Positions 16,511-24,565 of a DNA stretch of 34,467 nt are shown piece after piece. The notes below the pieces were generated by a model, which saw nothing but the letters and a program-made list of their open reading frames with translations, made no database searches and had not been told where the DNA came from. Origin of the DNA: Syntrophobacter sp. SbD2 (GTDB taxonomy: Bacteria; Desulfobacterota; Binatia; UBA9968); assembly GCA_945889495.1 (NCBI GenBank), contig CAMDBU010000055.1, positions 1 through 34,467 on the forward strand. The letters are read 5' to 3'. The translations under genes were made by a program, and so were the position numbers. How positions within the stretch are numbered: position 1 is the first letter of the stretch; the number at the start of each line of letters is the position of its first letter.

Positions 16511-16538
16511 ATTAGATCGAAGAAATTAGATCGAAGAA
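16511..16538. repeat. Tandem 14-base direct repeat before the cupin gene
   Basis: ATTAGATCGAAGAA occurs twice in tandem, directly after the GTTCCA hairpin and 64 bases before the cupin start codon. The unit length equals that of the repeat at 15921-15948, though the sequences differ. Confidence 0.55.
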
Positions 16539-16602
16539 GAAGAAAGTGACTCGCAACCTCGAACAACACCAAAATACTGAGAATAGACGCGGAGGATAAC
16601 TT

Positions 16603-16992
16603 ATGCCCATCGAAGTCATCGACATGGTCGATTTCGCCCACCAGGAGAAAAAGCGCAAAGAGATCTTCAACACGCCGCGCTTCCATTCCTGGATGCACTA
16701 TTACAAACCCGGCCACAAAGACGACATGCACTGCCACAACGCCGACCAGACGTTCTACGTCATCGACGGCGAGTGCACCATGCGCTTTCCCGACGGCGGT
16801 GTCGCGGTTTTGAAACCCGGCATGGCCGCCACCATCACCGGCGGCTCCTTCTATCAATTGGAAAATTGCAGCGACCAGCCGATGATCATGATGGGCAACC
16901 GCTCTGGCCCGTCGGAAAATATCCAGATCATCGACTACGTCACTCGCAAAGACACCCGGCAAAAAGTTGAAGAGCAGTTCGAAAAGGCGTAA
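16603..16992 (+). CDS. Cupin domain protein
   Basis: The 129-residue single-domain cupin has motif 1 as HCHNADQTFYVIDG, where two His are present but the usual Glu position reads Gln. Motif 2 lies around PGMAATITGGSFYQLEN, with no obvious His. Metal binding is therefore doubtful, or involves an altered ligand set. Small cupins act as isomerases, dioxygenases or ligand-binding partners in catabolic clusters. GGAGG lies seven bases before the ATG. It follows RidA on the same strand but 209 bases away, with a hairpin and a tandem repeat between, so separate transcription is possible. Confidence 0.86.
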   Translation: MPIEVIDMVDFAHQEKKRKEIFNTPRFHSWMHYYKPGHKDDMHCHNADQTFYVIDGECTMRFPDGGVAVLKPGMAATITGGSFYQLENCSDQPMIMMGNRSGPSENIQIIDYVTRKDTRQKVEEQFEKA

Positions 16993-16997
16993 CAACT

Positions 16998-17094
16998 CGT
17001 TCAAAATTTTCAATCCGTACAAAACGTCTTCGGATTTGGACCTCCGGAAACGATTTGAACGGCTTGACGTTTGGAACTATTTGAACCAGTTCAA
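16998..17094. repeat. Hairpin built of TTGAAC/GTTCAA units, copy 2
   Basis: GTTCAAAATTTTCAATCC on the left faces a right arm with TTTGAAC units at 17053-17059 and 17080-17086, giving a long imperfect hairpin with 9-10-base internal periodicity. It lies between the convergent ends of the cupin and amidohydrolase genes and may act as a bidirectional transcription end. Confidence 0.6.
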
Positions 17095-17096
17095 TC

Positions 17097-18101
17097 CTAA
17101 AGCCGGTAAAGCTTCTTGGGATTATCGTAACTGATCTTGCGCTTGGCCGCCTCGGGGATATCGTTGCGCTCGACGAACTCTTCCACCGCTTTCTTCATGC
17201 TGACGATGCCCTCATGGGGAAAGTCTGATGCCCAAAACAAACATTCGTCGCCGAGTAGTTCTAAGTCGCGCCCCGTGGTCATCTCTTCGCCGCACTGAAA
17301 ATAAATCTGCCCACGCTCGATCAATTTCGCCGGCGGTAGGGCTTCGCCCATGCGATTGCCCATCTTGCTCATCAGATAAGGCACCCAGCCGCAGCCGGCT
17401 TCTAAGAAAGCGATTTTCAAATCCGGCAACCGGCCGAGAATTCCCGAGAACATGAAATTGGTGAACTGGCGCATCTGCGGCCAGACATGGGCCAAGGTCG
17501 CCGCCTCGCCGCGGTACATGAACAGATCGTTGTTGCGCAAAGAGTTTTGCGAGTGCACGGCGAGCATGCAACCCAGCCGATTGGCCTCTTCGTAAACCGG
17601 ATGAAACTCCGGGTGGCCCAACGGCCGCGGCAAACCGTCAGCCGGCAGCACCGCGCCGACCATGCCGAGATCCTTGACCACCCGGCGCAGTTCAGCGACC
17701 GCGGCGGGAACATCCTGCATGGGCAAGATCGCCATCCCTTTCAAACGCGGCTCATGGCGCAGAAAACGATCGTGGAGATAATCGTTATAAGCCTTGCTCA
17801 GATCGACGGCGAAGTCGGTCATGCCGACCTGGCCGATATGCATGAAGCGGGTCGGATAAATCACCGCCGCTTCGAGCTCGCCAATGTCGAGCGCCTGTTG
17901 CCAATCTTGCAGCGTCGGAATCAAAAACGACCGGCCGATCCCTTCCCTGCCCGCCTGCCGATGCCAACCATGATGCGGCAAGAGCGGGAAATACATCACC
18001 GCCTCGCGCCGCGCCTTGTAATAGTCCGGCAAATACTCGAACACATCCTCCTCGACCTCGCGAATATGCCCATCGGCATCGATCATCTTCCAGTCATGCA
18101 T
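17097..18101 (-). CDS. Amidohydrolase-2 family protein
   Basis: The 334-residue protein opens with MIDADGHIREVEEDVFEYLP; the DxDxH opening is characteristic of one branch of the amidohydrolase-2 family, metal-dependent hydrolases or decarboxylases of small organic acids. Further blocks are AVHSQNSLRNND in the middle, and ECLFWASDFPHEG near the end with the metal-binding Asp and a following His. The start at 18101 is chosen because GGAGG lies five bases upstream, inside a four-codon extension starting at 18113. It differs clearly from the amidohydrolase at 4874-5842 and keeps its metal His. It faces the RidA-cupin pair, and shared function with them is an inference from position. Confidence 0.88.
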   Translation of the reverse strand: MHDWKMIDADGHIREVEEDVFEYLPDYYKARREAVMYFPLLPHHGWHRQAGREGIGRSFLIPTLQDWQQALDIGELEAAVIYPTRFMHIGQVGMTDFAVDLSKAYNDYLHDRFLRHEPRLKGMAILPMQDVPAAVAELRRVVKDLGMVGAVLPADGLPRPLGHPEFHPVYEEANRLGCMLAVHSQNSLRNNDLFMYRGEAATLAHVWPQMRQFTNFMFSGILGRLPDLKIAFLEAGCGWVPYLMSKMGNRMGEALPPAKLIERGQIYFQCGEEMTTGRDLELLGDECLFWASDFPHEGIVSMKKAVEEFVERNDIPEAAKRKISYDNPKKLYRL

Positions 18102-18130
18102 TTGAACCTCCATTAATCTCGGATGTTACT

Positions 18131-18208
18131 CCCGCCAAGGCGCAAAGGCGCCAAGTTCGGAAGTAGAGTTTCTTCTTAAACCCTTTGCGCCTTGGCGCCT
18201 TTGCGAGA
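18131..18208. repeat. Intergenic hairpin repeat, GGCGCGAG family, copy 3
   Basis: CGCAAAGGCGCCAAG (18141-18155) and CTTGGCGCCTTTGCG (18191-18205) are a perfect 15-base inverted pair with a 35-base loop. It lies upstream of the amidohydrolase gene and downstream of the sirtuin gene. Confidence 0.82.
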
Positions 18209-18226
18209 GAAATTCCGACTCCGATT

Positions 18227-18305
18227 TTGTGTACTATGCGTTCTTTGCGGCCAACCTTCCGAATCCGAATCTTATTTTGTGCCCTATGTGCTCTTTGTGG
18301 TTAAA
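18227..18305. repeat. Two direct half-copies of a TTTGCGG-type repeat
   Basis: TTTGTGTACTATGCGTTCTT followed by TGCGGCCAA is repeated, with changes, as TTTGTGCCCTATGTGCTCTT followed by TGTGGTTAA. The units run in the same direction, so this is a tandem of single arms without the matching inverted arm. It directly follows the hairpin at 18131-18208 and overlaps no gene. Confidence 0.55.
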
Positions 18306-18323
18306 TTCCGATCCGACTCCCCT

Positions 18324-19076
18324 TCACCCGTCGGCGATCATCTCGCCGAACTTGCCGCAAAACTCGCCAATAGAACCGTTATGGACGAAGTCGGCCAAGC
18401 CATCCAACGGTCCTTCTTCGCGATTGATGATCGCCAAGAGCGCGCCGTTGCGTTTGGCCACCACCGGGAACGACGCCGCCGGTTGCACCTGCAAGGACGA
18501 GCCCATGACGATGAACACCTTGGCCTGCTCGGTCCAGCCCTGGGCGATGCGCATGGCTTGCTCGGGCATCGCCTGGCCGAAGGACACCGTGGCGGATTTG
18601 AGAATGCCGCCACAGCTATCGCACTTGGGCGAGGCGAAGTCGCCGACCAAGCTATTGATGATCGGCTCCGGCGCGAACTCTTTTGTGCAGCTCATGCAGA
18701 GAATTTTTCGGTTCGAGCCATGGAGCTCGACGATTTTGTCGTCGGCCAACCCGGCCATGCTGTGCAGGCCGTCGACGTTTTGCGTGATCAAGCCGATCAA
18801 CTTCTCCTTCAAGCTCAACGCTTGGATAAAATAATGGCCGACATTGGGCTTGGCGGCGCGATACTGCTCCCAGCCGTCGAGGCGCCGCTTCCACGCCTCG
18901 ATACGCGCCACCTCGCTGGTCATATACTCCTGAAAGGTCACCGGCCGGTAGCGCGTCCAAATACCGCCCGGACTGCGAAAGTCCGGGATGCCGGACTCCG
19001 TGCTGATCCCCGCGCCTGTGAAAACGACGATCTCATCGCTCTCGCGAATCTTCGCCGCGAACTCATCGAGCTTCAT
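18324..19076 (-). CDS. NAD-dependent protein deacylase, Sir2 family (sirtuin)
   Basis: The 250-residue protein has all sirtuin landmarks. GAGIS (21-25) and PDFRSPGG bind NAD, TQNVDGLH (98-105) is the core motif, and His119 in ELHGS is the catalytic base. The zinc cysteines are Cys127/Cys130 (CMSC) and Cys152/Cys155 (CDSC), and VMGSSLQVQPAA completes the NAD pocket. It removes acyl groups from protein lysines using NAD in the cytoplasm. Length is typical of bacterial CobB-type enzymes. No Shine-Dalgarno precedes the ATG, and a promoter at 19087-19116 would start transcription within a few bases of it, so the message may be leaderless. Confidence 0.95.
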   Translation of the reverse strand: MKLDEFAAKIRESDEIVVFTGAGISTESGIPDFRSPGGIWTRYRPVTFQEYMTSEVARIEAWKRRLDGWEQYRAAKPNVGHYFIQALSLKEKLIGLITQNVDGLHSMAGLADDKIVELHGSNRKILCMSCTKEFAPEPIINSLVGDFASPKCDSCGGILKSATVSFGQAMPEQAMRIAQGWTEQAKVFIVMGSSLQVQPAASFPVVAKRNGALLAIINREEGPLDGLADFVHNGSIGEFCGKFGEMIADG

Positions 19077-19086
19077 AGTGAGATAT

Positions 19087-19116
19087 TTTATAGAACAGCC
19101 AGCATATCGCTTACAA
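19087..19116 (-). promoter_or_regulatory. Sigma-70-like promoter for the sirtuin gene
   Basis: Read on the minus strand, TTGTAA (19111-19116) and TATAAA (19087-19092) are separated by 18 bases. Initiation would fall about four bases before the ATG at 19076, consistent with the missing Shine-Dalgarno. Confidence 0.5.
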
Positions 19117-19137
19117 CCGAAAACTGGGATGGGGAAC

Positions 19138-19246
19138 CACCACGATAAACACGAAAGTCACGAAGGTTCCGGACAATCAGATCTCCGAACTTCGTGCTCG
19201 GAGCCTGTGGTGAGCGTAGTCGAACCATGTCCCTCGTGGTGAAACA
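19138..19246. repeat. TTCGTG hairpin repeat, copy 2, with a nested second repeat
   Basis: The left arm (CACCACGATAAACACGAAAG) and right end (CTCGTGGTGAAACA) match the hairpin at 291-379. The right arm is interrupted at about 19199-19229 by GAGCCTGTGGTGAGCGTAG followed by TCGAACCATG, which looks like a member of the TTCGACAGGCTC-type family seen at 31789-31863. It lies between the sirtuin and MFS genes. Confidence 0.65.
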
Positions 19247-19268
19247 CACTTTCGGCCACGGCACTCCG

Positions 19269-20489
19269 CTAGTGGCTCACTTTGGCCGACGCCGGTAGCT
19301 TGAGCGACATGGCGAGGACACCGGCTGCGGTGATCAACAGACCCGTGATGGTAAAGCCCAAGGCAAAAAGTTTGGCGTCGCCCATCATGCCGATAAAAGT
19401 CGGCACCGCGCCGCCGCCGATCAGATAACCGAAGGGAATCGTGAAGCCGACGGCGAGATTGCGCGCTTGGGGCGGCGCGAGAACTGCCAACGCGGCGAAG
19501 CCAGCGGGGAAAAACCACACCGCCAGCGCCGGCTGGATGATCACCACGGCGCTTATCCAACTGTCGGCGGCGAATCCCAACAGTAAAGTCAGCAGACCGG
19601 TAACGATCAAACTCACCACCATGGTGCGCTTGGGGCCCAAGCGGTCCGAGGCCCAGCCGCCGACCATGCCGAACAGCGGCCCATAGGAGCGCGACAGCGC
19701 CGTCAGCGTATTCGCCCAGCTCGCGTCAACATGGCGGTCGCTGACTAAATACACCGGCAGCATGGCGTATATCCCCACCGTCGAACTCACGCCCATGCCG
19801 AAGAGAATCAGCATGATCCAGAAAGCCGGTGCCCGCACCAGCACGCCGAAAGCGTCAGACCCCGGCGATTCACCAGCGAAACGGCCGCCTTGGCCAAAGC
19901 GAAAATAAAGAACGGTGATCAGCACCGAGGCGCCGCCCAAGACGCCCAACGCCGCGCGCCAGGTGGAATGACGCAAAAACAGCTCGGCGACAAACGGCCC
20001 GGTGAAAAACGCCAGGTTGGGCGCCAACTCGTGAATCGCGATCGCCTTGCCCCAATGACGCTGATCGACTAGCGCGGTGATCGTCGCAATCGCCGACGGC
20101 ATGTAAAGTCCGGCGGCCAATCCCAAAGCGTACAACCCGACGCGCATCGCCCACAGACTATTCGAACCCGCGAGCAGAAACAGCGCCAGACCAAGGCCGG
20201 TGCCGGAGATCAAAACGGTTTGCCGATGACTGCTGCGCGAGGAGAGAAATCCCGAACCGAGCAAGCCCGACAGATAACCTGCGGAGATGAGAAAAAAGAA
20301 AAAGCCCGCCTGGCCGTGATTGATCGCCAGCTCGGTTTCGATAGTCGGCAACAGCGGCGACAGAATCACCCGGGCAATAAAGTTAAGGAGAAAAATCGCC
20401 GCGAGGAAAAACACCGGACCGGCTTGGACGGCGAAGCCGCGCTCGTGGCTTTGGCGGTCGGGGTTAATTGATGTATTCTCAGCAAGCAT
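19269..20489 (-). CDS. MFS transporter (12-helix)
   Basis: The 406-residue membrane protein has about 12 hydrophobic helices, the standard major facilitator fold. The first half contains GYLSGLLGSGFLSSRSSHRQ after helix 2, and the second half GGWASDRLGPKRTMV, both matching the loop 2-3 and loop 8-9 motifs. It likely moves a small organic solute; the substrate is not evident. The start codon lies only 23 bases from the dipeptidase start on the other strand, so promoters of the two divergent genes must overlap the other gene's coding region. No Shine-Dalgarno is visible before the ATG. Confidence 0.9.
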   Translation of the reverse strand: MLAENTSINPDRQSHERGFAVQAGPVFFLAAIFLLNFIARVILSPLLPTIETELAINHGQAGFFFFLISAGYLSGLLGSGFLSSRSSHRQTVLISGTGLGLALFLLAGSNSLWAMRVGLYALGLAAGLYMPSAIATITALVDQRHWGKAIAIHELAPNLAFFTGPFVAELFLRHSTWRAALGVLGGASVLITVLYFRFGQGGRFAGESPGSDAFGVLVRAPAFWIMLILFGMGVSSTVGIYAMLPVYLVSDRHVDASWANTLTALSRSYGPLFGMVGGWASDRLGPKRTMVVSLIVTGLLTLLLGFAADSWISAVVIIQPALAVWFFPAGFAALAVLAPPQARNLAVGFTIPFGYLIGGGAVPTFIGMMGDAKLFALGFTITGLLITAAGVLAMSLKLPASAKVSH

Positions 20490-20512
20490 AAAATTTGTCG
20501 CGACGATCTTTC

Positions 20513-21646
20513 ATGTCTACAACCTGGCCGCCCAAGAATCCAACGACTAGCCGAGCCATAGGCCGGCGTCAGTTTCTGCGGCTCCTATTGACGCCGATCG
20601 CCGGCACGTTTGTCGGCGATCCTTTGCTGACAAGTCTGCTCGCCGACCGTCACTTACTAGCCGAGGCCGCCGAGCTCAGCCGCGAGGCCGTCACCATCGA
20701 CCTGCACTGCCATGCCAACCCGCTGGCGGCGAAAGATTTTCCCGCCGTCAAAGGCCAACTGGCGGGCCAACTGGCGGCGAACATGAAAGCCGGCGGCGTC
20801 GACGCCGGTCTGTTCGCCATCCGCGGCGATCTCGGCACTATCCGCACCGATGCGTCGGGGCAGCGCATTGAACACCGCCCGGCGAAACCCGGCGAGCTGT
20901 TTCGCCGCGCTCAGGAACAATTGACGCCGCTGATCAAAGCCACGCAAAGCGGCCAACTCGCCTTGGCGACGACGCCAGGGGAAATTCTCGCGGCGAAGAA
21001 GCGCGCCACGCCCGCTGCCATCCTCGCCCTCGAAGGCAGCGATCCCTTGGAGGGCGACTTGGCGCGGGGCAAATTTTTTCATGAGCGCGGCGTGCGCGTC
21101 ATGCAACTGCTGCACTACCGCATCAACGAGATCGGCGATATCCAAACCGCCGCGCCGCGCCACAACGGCCTGACGCCCTTCGGCCGCGAACTCGTCGCCG
21201 AACTGAACCGCCTGGGCATGGTCATCGACACCGCCCACGCTTCGTCTACCACCCTCGACGGGGTGCTCGCCGCCAGCCGCGCACCGGTGATCTTTTCCCA
21301 CACCGCACCGCGGGTGCAGCGCGCCAACTCGCGCCGCCTCGAGGACGACGACATCAAAGCTATCGCCAAGCATGGCGGCGTCATCGGTATCTGGCCGACC
21401 TTGGGCAGCCGCGACAGTTTCGAGACCTTTCTCAAACGACTGGACTATATGAAACAGCTGGTTGGCGCCGATCATTTCGGCGTCGCCAGCGATTTATTCG
21501 GCCTGCGCGGGCGCACGGCGCTGCCGACCCACAGGGAGTTCCCGCTGCTGCCCGCCGGCTTGCTCAAACGTGGCTATTCGGAAAGCGATACGGAAAAAAT
21601 CGTCGGCGCCAATTTCATGCGGCTATTTCGCGAGGTCACGGCATGA
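20513..21646 (+). CDS. Tat-exported membrane dipeptidase, peptidase family M19
   Basis: The 377-residue enzyme has a twin-arginine signal (RRQFLRLLL, residues 18-26) followed by a hydrophobic stretch, so it is exported folded. The M19 metal sites are visible: DLHCHAN at 63-69, LEGSDPL with the bridging Glu, VIDTAHAS and IFSHTAPR with the metal His, and GVASDLFG with the Asp. The opening HxD of typical renal-type dipeptidases reads HxH here. M19 enzymes cleave dipeptides, including D-amino-acid ones, or related amides. The ATG at 20513 is preferred over an upstream TTG at 20495; neither has a clear Shine-Dalgarno. A substrate-binding protein gene follows 60 bases downstream. Confidence 0.88.
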   Translation: MSTTWPPKNPTTSRAIGRRQFLRLLLTPIAGTFVGDPLLTSLLADRHLLAEAAELSREAVTIDLHCHANPLAAKDFPAVKGQLAGQLAANMKAGGVDAGLFAIRGDLGTIRTDASGQRIEHRPAKPGELFRRAQEQLTPLIKATQSGQLALATTPGEILAAKKRATPAAILALEGSDPLEGDLARGKFFHERGVRVMQLLHYRINEIGDIQTAAPRHNGLTPFGRELVAELNRLGMVIDTAHASSTTLDGVLAASRAPVIFSHTAPRVQRANSRRLEDDDIKAIAKHGGVIGIWPTLGSRDSFETFLKRLDYMKQLVGADHFGVASDLFGLRGRTALPTHREFPLLPAGLLKRGYSESDTEKIVGANFMRLFREVTA

Positions 21647-21706
21647 CGGTCTGCGCGAAGCTTGGCATTGTCGGCTAACTCGTTTAGAAAAGTCGACGGA
21701 GGAAAC

Positions 21707-22696
21707 ATGCACACTGATAGATTTCGAACTTTGCTGGCCATCGTCGCCCTGCTCGCAATCGCTCCGGCGAGCTGGGCGGCGACAACTTTAACCCCCATAC
21801 GGCTCCTCTACCCGAGCTTCGCCGGCAGTTGGGCCACCGCGTGGATCGCCAAGGAGGCGGGATATTTCGCCCAAGAAGGTTTGGATGTCGAGCTCATCCG
21901 CGTCGGCGGCAGCACGCGCATGGTCGCCGCACTGCTCGGCGGCAGCGCACCGATCGTTCAGGCCGGCGCGTCGGCCGCCTTGGCCGCCACCGCCGCCGGC
22001 AGCGACGTGGTGATCATCGGCTCCACCGGCACGGTGTCGCCGTTTCGTTTGATCGCCCGCGCCGAGATCAAATCGCCAGCCGAATTGAAAGGCAAGAAAG
22101 CAGGCATCACCACCTTCGGCTCGACCTCAGACCAGATGGTCCGCATCGCGCTGAAAAAATTCAACCTCGAACCGAACAAGGATGTCGCGCTCCTCACCTT
22201 CGGCGCCCAACCCGAAGCCTTCGCGGCATTGATGAACGGCATCGTCCAAGTCGCCGCGCTGAGCTACCCGCTCTATCCCAAGGCGATCAAAGTCGGCATG
22301 CGCGAGCTGGTCAACTTCGGCGAGCTCGGCGTCGAGGACATCAACGGCACGGTGATCACGACGCGGGCGTTCCTGGCGCAACACCGCGACACCGCGCTGC
22401 GCTTCCTGCGCGGATTTACCCGCGGCATGCAACGCTATCGCACCGACAAGGAATTCAGCAAGAGAGTTCTCGGCAAATACGGCAAGATCAACGACGAGGA
22501 AACCTTGGAAGGCACCTGGCAGGACTACGCGCCGACGTTGCAGAGAAGCCCGCGCCCGGCGCTGAGCGCGGTGCAATACTTGATCGAGAATCAATTCGCC
22601 GGCAAAAAGCCGCTGCCGAAGCTCGAACAGTTCGTCGACACCTCGCTCGCCGATCAGCTGGAAAAGAGCGGCTTTGTCGACGCGCTGTATAAATGA
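21707..22696 (+). CDS. ABC-type substrate-binding protein, NMT1/SsuA-like
   Basis: The 329-residue exported protein has a signal peptide (FRTLLAIVALLAIAPASWA) followed by TPIRLLYPSFAGSWATAWIA, the first strand and helix of the NMT1/SsuA fold. LKGKKAGITTFGSTSDQMV is the usual second ligand-binding segment. The start at 21707 has GGAGG four bases upstream; a frame start at 21662 adds 15 residues without support. It lies between the Tat dipeptidase and a secreted amidohydrolase on the same strand, suggesting capture of a product or substrate of those enzymes. No permease or ATPase gene is in the window. Confidence 0.88.
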   Translation: MHTDRFRTLLAIVALLAIAPASWAATTLTPIRLLYPSFAGSWATAWIAKEAGYFAQEGLDVELIRVGGSTRMVAALLGGSAPIVQAGASAALAATAAGSDVVIIGSTGTVSPFRLIARAEIKSPAELKGKKAGITTFGSTSDQMVRIALKKFNLEPNKDVALLTFGAQPEAFAALMNGIVQVAALSYPLYPKAIKVGMRELVNFGELGVEDINGTVITTRAFLAQHRDTALRFLRGFTRGMQRYRTDKEFSKRVLGKYGKINDEETLEGTWQDYAPTLQRSPRPALSAVQYLIENQFAGKKPLPKLEQFVDTSLADQLEKSGFVDALYK

Positions 22697-22710
22697 TGAT
22701 TCGGAAAGTT

Positions 22711-22813
22711 CTCTCGCAAAGGCGCAAAGACGCCAAGTTCGGATAAGAAGAATATTTCGTTTTCGAAGATTTTTCATTCTCCGAATTTTGCGAGCTTAGC
22801 GTCTTTGCGAGAG
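22711..22813. repeat. Intergenic hairpin repeat, GGCGCGAG family, copy 4
   Basis: CTCTCGCAAA (22711-22720) and TTTGCGAGAG (22804-22813) are perfect inverted ends. Inner GGCGCAAAGACGCC faces a diverged right arm. The element lies between the substrate-binding protein and the amidohydrolase, and its right end supplies a false N-terminal extension to the amidohydrolase frame. Confidence 0.72.
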
Positions 22814-22861
22814 ATATTCCGAGTTTCTGTAGCACGGCAAACAAACCTAGGAGATAGCTTC

Positions 22862-24556
22862 ATGAAACTTCTCAAATACCTCAGCGCACTCGCCTTCATC
22901 CTGCTGCTCATCGGGCAGGCGTCGCCAAGCGCCGCGCAACGACTCACGCCGCTGGTGATCCAAGGCGGTACGCTGATCGACGCCACTGGGCGCGAGCCGA
23001 TCGCGGACGCGGTCATCGTCGTCGAGGGGGAACGCATCACAGCGGTCGGCAAGCGCGGCCAGGTGGCGATCCCGCGCGGCGCGAAAATTATCGACGCCAA
23101 GGGCAAAACGGTTCTACCGGGATTCATCGACGGCCATTGTCATCTACTCGACTTCGTCGGCGAGATTTATCTTCATCTCGGCATCACCACTTGCCCCGAC
23201 GTCACCCAGAACGACGACGAGTGGACGCTGGCGCAAAAGCACGGCACCCAGTTGGGCAAAATCCGCGGCCCGCGCATCTGGTCCACCGGCGGTCGCCTGG
23301 TCGGACCGCCGCCCAGTTGGGCGCTGCGCGGCGAGCGCGGCTATTTAGTCAAAACGCCCGAGGAAGCCCGTGAAGTCGTGCGCAAGAAAAAAGCCGCCGG
23401 CTTCGACATCGTCAAATTCAACGAATACGTCGCGCCCGAAGTGATCAAGGCCGGCGCCGAGGAAGCCAACAAATTGGGCTTGCCAATCACTTGCCATTGT
23501 CTCGATGTGTTTCTCGCCGCGGAAAATAACTTCTCCGGCGTCGAGCACCATTGGGGCATGGGCATGACCACCATCGGCGACGTGAAAAAGCGCTGGGACG
23601 TGCACCAGCAGCGCATGACCGGCAAGATCAACACCGCCGATCTATCCTATTATTACGAACCGGAAAATTTCGACAAGGTGGTCAAGGCCGCGGTCGACAA
23701 AAACATCACTTGGAGCCCGACCATCGCGACATGGTATCGCCCGTTATCGCCCAGCGTCGCAAGATTCAAGGAACGGGAGCTATCGATCCTCGATCAGAAA
23801 AACGCCGGCTACCTGCCGCGGGTCCTGCGCGAACAGGCGCTCGGCCAGTACGAGCGCTACGCCAAATTCGCGCCCGAACGGCTGGCGCGAGCGAGCGAGG
23901 GCTACAAGAAGTTGGAAGATCTCATGCGCCGCTACGTCAAAGCTGGCGGCCTGTTGCGCGCCGGCTCGGACCCGAACAACGGGCTGCCCGGCCTCGGCTT
24001 GCATCAGGAAATGGTCATGTTCGTCGAAGCCGGCATCACCCCCATGCAAGCGATCCAGGCCGGCACCATCAACAGCGCCAAAGCGTTTCGCAAGGACAAG
24101 GACTACGGTAGCGTCGAGGCCGGCAAAGTCGCCGACATTGTTTTGATCGACGGCGATCCGCTGCAAGACATCTGGGCGGTGCAAAACGTCAAACTGGTCA
24201 TTCTCGCCGGCAAGATCGTCGACCGCGAGTTTCACGCCAATTATAAAAATCCGATCCCAGCCATCCGCGCCTGGCGTTCGACGCCGCAAGAAATCGACCT
24301 CGCGCCGCGCTCGCTGGTCCAGAACGGCAGCGGCATCATCAAAGTCAGCGCCCGGCGCGGCTTCGATAAATTCCACCGGGTGATGTTGAACGGCAAGGAA
24401 CTGGAAACAAAATTTATCAGCGCCAGCGAACTGGAAGCCACCGTGCCAGCGCAATTGACCAAGGAGATCGGCACCTACCCGGTCATCGTCGTCGGCCAAG
24501 GCGACTCCGCATCGCGCTCCGCGCCGGCCTATTTCATCGTGTCATTCAAGAACTAG
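22862..24556 (+). CDS. Secreted amidohydrolase (imidazolonepropionase-like) with C-terminal beta domain
   Basis: The 564-residue protein has a signal peptide (LLKYLSALAFILLLIGQASPSAAA-like, residues 1-24) and the amidohydrolase-1 TIM-barrel layout. Its blocks are GTLIDATGREPIADAVIVVEG, FIDGHCHL with the HxH metal pair, a Lys in FDIVKFNEYV that may be carboxylated, ITCHCLD with the next His, LRAGSDPN with the catalytic Asp, and GKVADIVLIDGDPL. After the barrel, about residues 480-564 form a beta-rich segment resembling an IPT/TIG domain (FHRVMLNGKELETKF, ending YFIVSFKN). The start at 22862 has TAGGAG eight bases upstream; earlier codons are hairpin repeat. It probably hydrolyses amides or peptides in the periplasm. 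Confidence 0.85.
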   Translation: MKLLKYLSALAFILLLIGQASPSAAQRLTPLVIQGGTLIDATGREPIADAVIVVEGERITAVGKRGQVAIPRGAKIIDAKGKTVLPGFIDGHCHLLDFVGEIYLHLGITTCPDVTQNDDEWTLAQKHGTQLGKIRGPRIWSTGGRLVGPPPSWALRGERGYLVKTPEEAREVVRKKKAAGFDIVKFNEYVAPEVIKAGAEEANKLGLPITCHCLDVFLAAENNFSGVEHHWGMGMTTIGDVKKRWDVHQQRMTGKINTADLSYYYEPENFDKVVKAAVDKNITWSPTIATWYRPLSPSVARFKERELSILDQKNAGYLPRVLREQALGQYERYAKFAPERLARASEGYKKLEDLMRRYVKAGGLLRAGSDPNNGLPGLGLHQEMVMFVEAGITPMQAIQAGTINSAKAFRKDKDYGSVEAGKVADIVLIDGDPLQDIWAVQNVKLVILAGKIVDREFHANYKNPIPAIRAWRSTPQEIDLAPRSLVQNGSGIIKVSARRGFDKFHRVMLNGKELETKFISASELEATVPAQLTKEIGTYPVIVVGQGDSASRSAPAYFIVSFKN

Positions 24557-24565
24557 GAGCAATCA

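Noticed and set aside
18192-19148. 318-codon plus-strand frame across the hairpin repeats and sirtuin gene
   Set aside because: Its start is translated repeat sequence and the rest is antisense to a clear sirtuin.
20468-20494. Promoter TTGATG/TAAAAT for the Tat dipeptidase
   Set aside because: Spacing of 15 bases is poor and the match is weak; not enough to list as a feature.
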